DNA from: Vreelandella aquamarina
GTDB taxonomy: Bacteria > Pseudomonadota > Gammaproteobacteria > Pseudomonadales > Halomonadaceae
DNA: 64,000 nucleotides
Reading direction: 5' to 3'
Assembly: GCF_020075495.1 (NCBI RefSeq)
Contig: NZ_JABYQT010000008.1
Span: 86,820 to 150,819, forward strand
Shown: positions 62,719 to 64,000 of the stretch, piece by piece
Position numbering within the stretch: position 1 is the stretch's first letter
Layout of the letters: each line of letters starts with the position of its first letter
The notes under the pieces: model-generated
What the model saw: the letters and a program-made list of their open reading frames with translations, nothing else
Told to the model about the DNA's origin: nothing
Database searches by the model: none
Program-made: the position numbers and the translations under genes

Positions 62719-64000
62719 ATGTCAAAAGGTACTGGGGCGGAGAATGCGGGCCTGCAATTTACTCTAACCTTGCCTGACGTTGACGATATCGCGGTGATTG
62801 ACTTTGCCCACCAGGAAGCGCTCTCTCAACCCTTCGAGCTAGTGGTGAACCTGGCGAGCCGCGATGGCAACCTGGATGCCAGTAACCTCCTGGATGGCGA
62901 AGCCACCCTGACCCTTTGGCAGGACGGCCAACCGCTACGCCGAGTACACGGCATCATCAGCGAGTTTAGTCAGGGGGACCGGGGCCACCGTCGCACCTTC
63001 TACTCCCTGGTGCTGCGCCCCGCACTCTGGCGACTTTCGTTGCGCCAGAACTCGCGTATTTTCCAAAAGGTCGACCCGCTTACCATTATCAATACTCTGT
63101 GCGATGAGCGGGGTATTACCGATGTGACGTTTGCCGTGGCACGGGAACTGCCCGAGCGTGAATACTGCGTGCAGTATCGCGAGACTGACCTGGCGTTTGT
63201 CGAACGCCTGGCCGCTGAAGAGGGGCTGTTTTATTACCACGAGTTTGAAGAGGGCGCGCACCGGCTGGTGTTTGCCGACAACCCGCAGGCACTTGCAAGC
63301 CTGGGCGAGCGCACCTATCACAGCCGCGCCGGTGGCACTGCCCCTGGCCGCCATGTACGCAAGCTCAGCCATATTGCTCGCGTGGCGGCCGCCTCCGCTA
63401 CGTTGAAAGACTACAGTTTCAAGAACCCGGCCTATGCCCAGTTGCACGAACACCTGGGGCGTGACATAGAGGCGCATGGCCAGCAGGCGGATTACGAGCA
63501 TTTCGATTACCCCGGCCGCTATAAACAGGACGCCTCCGGTGAACCGTTCACCCGCATCCGGCTGGAGCAGTTGCGCCGTGAGGCGACCACTGCCCGTGCC
63601 GAAAGCGACCTGCCGGAACTGGCCCCCGGCGTGCGCTTTCGCCTGACTGACCATGATACCGACACCCTCAACCGCGACTGGCAGGCCATTGAAGTCCGCC
63701 ATGTGGGCGAGCAGCCCCAGGCACTGGAAGAAGACGGCATGACTCAGGGCGTTGCCAGCGGCATGACCCGCTACGCCAATCAGGTCACGCTCGTGCCCGG
63801 CGATGCTCCCTGGCGCGCCACGTCCAATCCGAAACCCCGCGTGGATGGCCCACAAGTCGCGTTTGTCGTCGGCCCAAAAGGCGAAGAGATTCACTGCGAT
63901 GAGCATGGCCGGGTGAAGGTACAGTTCCCTTGGGACCGCTACGCTGAGCCCAACGAGACCGCCAGCTGCTGGGTACGCGTGGCCCAGGGCTGGGTGGGTG
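62719..64000 (+). CDS. Type VI secretion spike protein VgrG (TssI), 3' end outside the window
   Basis: The frame is open from ATG 62719 to the right edge (427 codons). It begins LQFTLTLPDVDDIAVIDFAH, the gp27-like part, with LFYYHEFEEGAHRLVFADNP and the EHFDYPGRY block typical of VgrG. The gp5-like OB-fold starts in PKGEEIHCDEHGRVKVQFPW followed by SCWVRVAQGWVG, where the window stops. VgrG trimers tip the Hcp tube and carry effectors. The missing C-terminus and downstream genes would show whether it carries a fused effector or is followed by adaptor, effector and immunity genes. No other type VI gene is in the window, so this is an orphan vgrG island or the edge of a cluster. Confidence 0.95.
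   Translation, partial: MSKGTGAENAGLQFTLTLPDVDDIAVIDFAHQEALSQPFELVVNLASRDGNLDASNLLDGEATLTLWQDGQPLRRVHGIISEFSQGDRGHRRTFYSLVLRPALWRLSLRQNSRIFQKVDPLTIINTLCDERGITDVTFAVARELPEREYCVQYRETDLAFVERLAAEEGLFYYHEFEEGAHRLVFADNPQALASLGERTYHSRAGGTAPGRHVRKLSHIARVAAASATLKDYSFKNPAYAQLHEHLGRDIEAHGQQADYEHFDYPGRYKQDASGEPFTRIRLEQLRREATTARAESDLPELAPGVRFRLTDHDTDTLNRDWQAIEVRHVGEQPQALEEDGMTQGVASGMTRYANQVTLVPGDAPWRATSNPKPRVDGPQVAFVVGPKGEEIHCDEHGRVKVQFPWDRYAEPNETASCWVRVAQGWVG

Overview
The window reads as chromosome of a GC-rich gammaproteobacterium, most likely a member of the Halomonadaceae (Halomonas or a close relative). This is inferred from gene content: Pcs-type phosphatidylcholine synthesis, a DUF3305/DUF3306 formate dehydrogenase locus, DUF1244, the yjf-type PspA operon, a complete-looking set of mtn genes and VgrG. 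No rRNA, tRNA, CRISPR array, insertion sequence or phage gene was seen. Genes are dense and often overlap at ATGA or TGATG junctions.

Layout, left to right. (1) 1-8.2 kb: housekeeping and sensory genes: a phosphatidylcholine synthase, a MocR regulator divergent from a GNAT acetyltransferase and a rhodanese, an FMN-riboswitch-controlled lumazine synthase, a YbaK-type deacylase, a chemoreceptor with a sigma-28 promoter and a compact three-way-junction leader RNA, and an iron-siderophore binding protein with a palindromic operator. (2) 8.2-23.8 kb: a molybdenum-cofactor and formate dehydrogenase island. The minus strand carries a COG0523 GTPase, moaA, moeA, mobA and fdhD. The plus strand carries DUF3305, DUF3306, a polyferredoxin, a TorD chaperone, a tiny Tat-signal protein and the alpha, beta and gamma subunits of a Cys-type respiratory formate dehydrogenase, ending at a strong terminator, then DUF1244, moaB and a second moeA. 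(3) 23.8-33.4 kb, minus strand: a complete Wsp-like chemosensory operon (receptor, CheB, CheR, hybrid CheA, lone receiver, an Hpt-REC-REC-GGDEF diguanylate cyclase, CheW and a degenerate CheW), predicted to drive c-di-GMP synthesis rather than flagellar switching.

(4) 33.7-40.0 kb: a lone adenylate-forming-like gene, then on the minus strand a seven-gene yjf-type membrane-stress operon: DUF2170, PspA, a K+ channel with an RCK domain, DUF2491, DUF350, DUF1190 and a glutathionylspermidine-synthase-like ATP-grasp enzyme. (5) 40.3-51.3 kb: a cyclodeaminase-family protein, a GntR/FCD regulator, an MFS transporter, a 57-residue DUF1289 gene, a ferric/2-AEP-type ABC importer, a DsbA-family protein, a PhnDCE-like (possibly selenate) ABC importer and a YrhK-family protein. 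(6) 51.6-55.9 kb: methionine salvage, with mtnK and mtnA on plus and mtnB, mtnC, mtnD on minus. (7) 56.0-62.4 kb: recQ and a Ugp-type sugar/glycerol-phosphate importer. (8) 62.7 kb to the right edge: the start of a type VI secretion vgrG, cut by the window end.

The best candidates for something new are the three-way-junction leader of the chemoreceptor gene, the Wsp-like operon with its Hpt-bearing cyclase and unusual receptor tip, and the 18-bp repeat array grown out of the 3' end of the siderophore-binding gene. All family assignments were made by eye from motifs and context.
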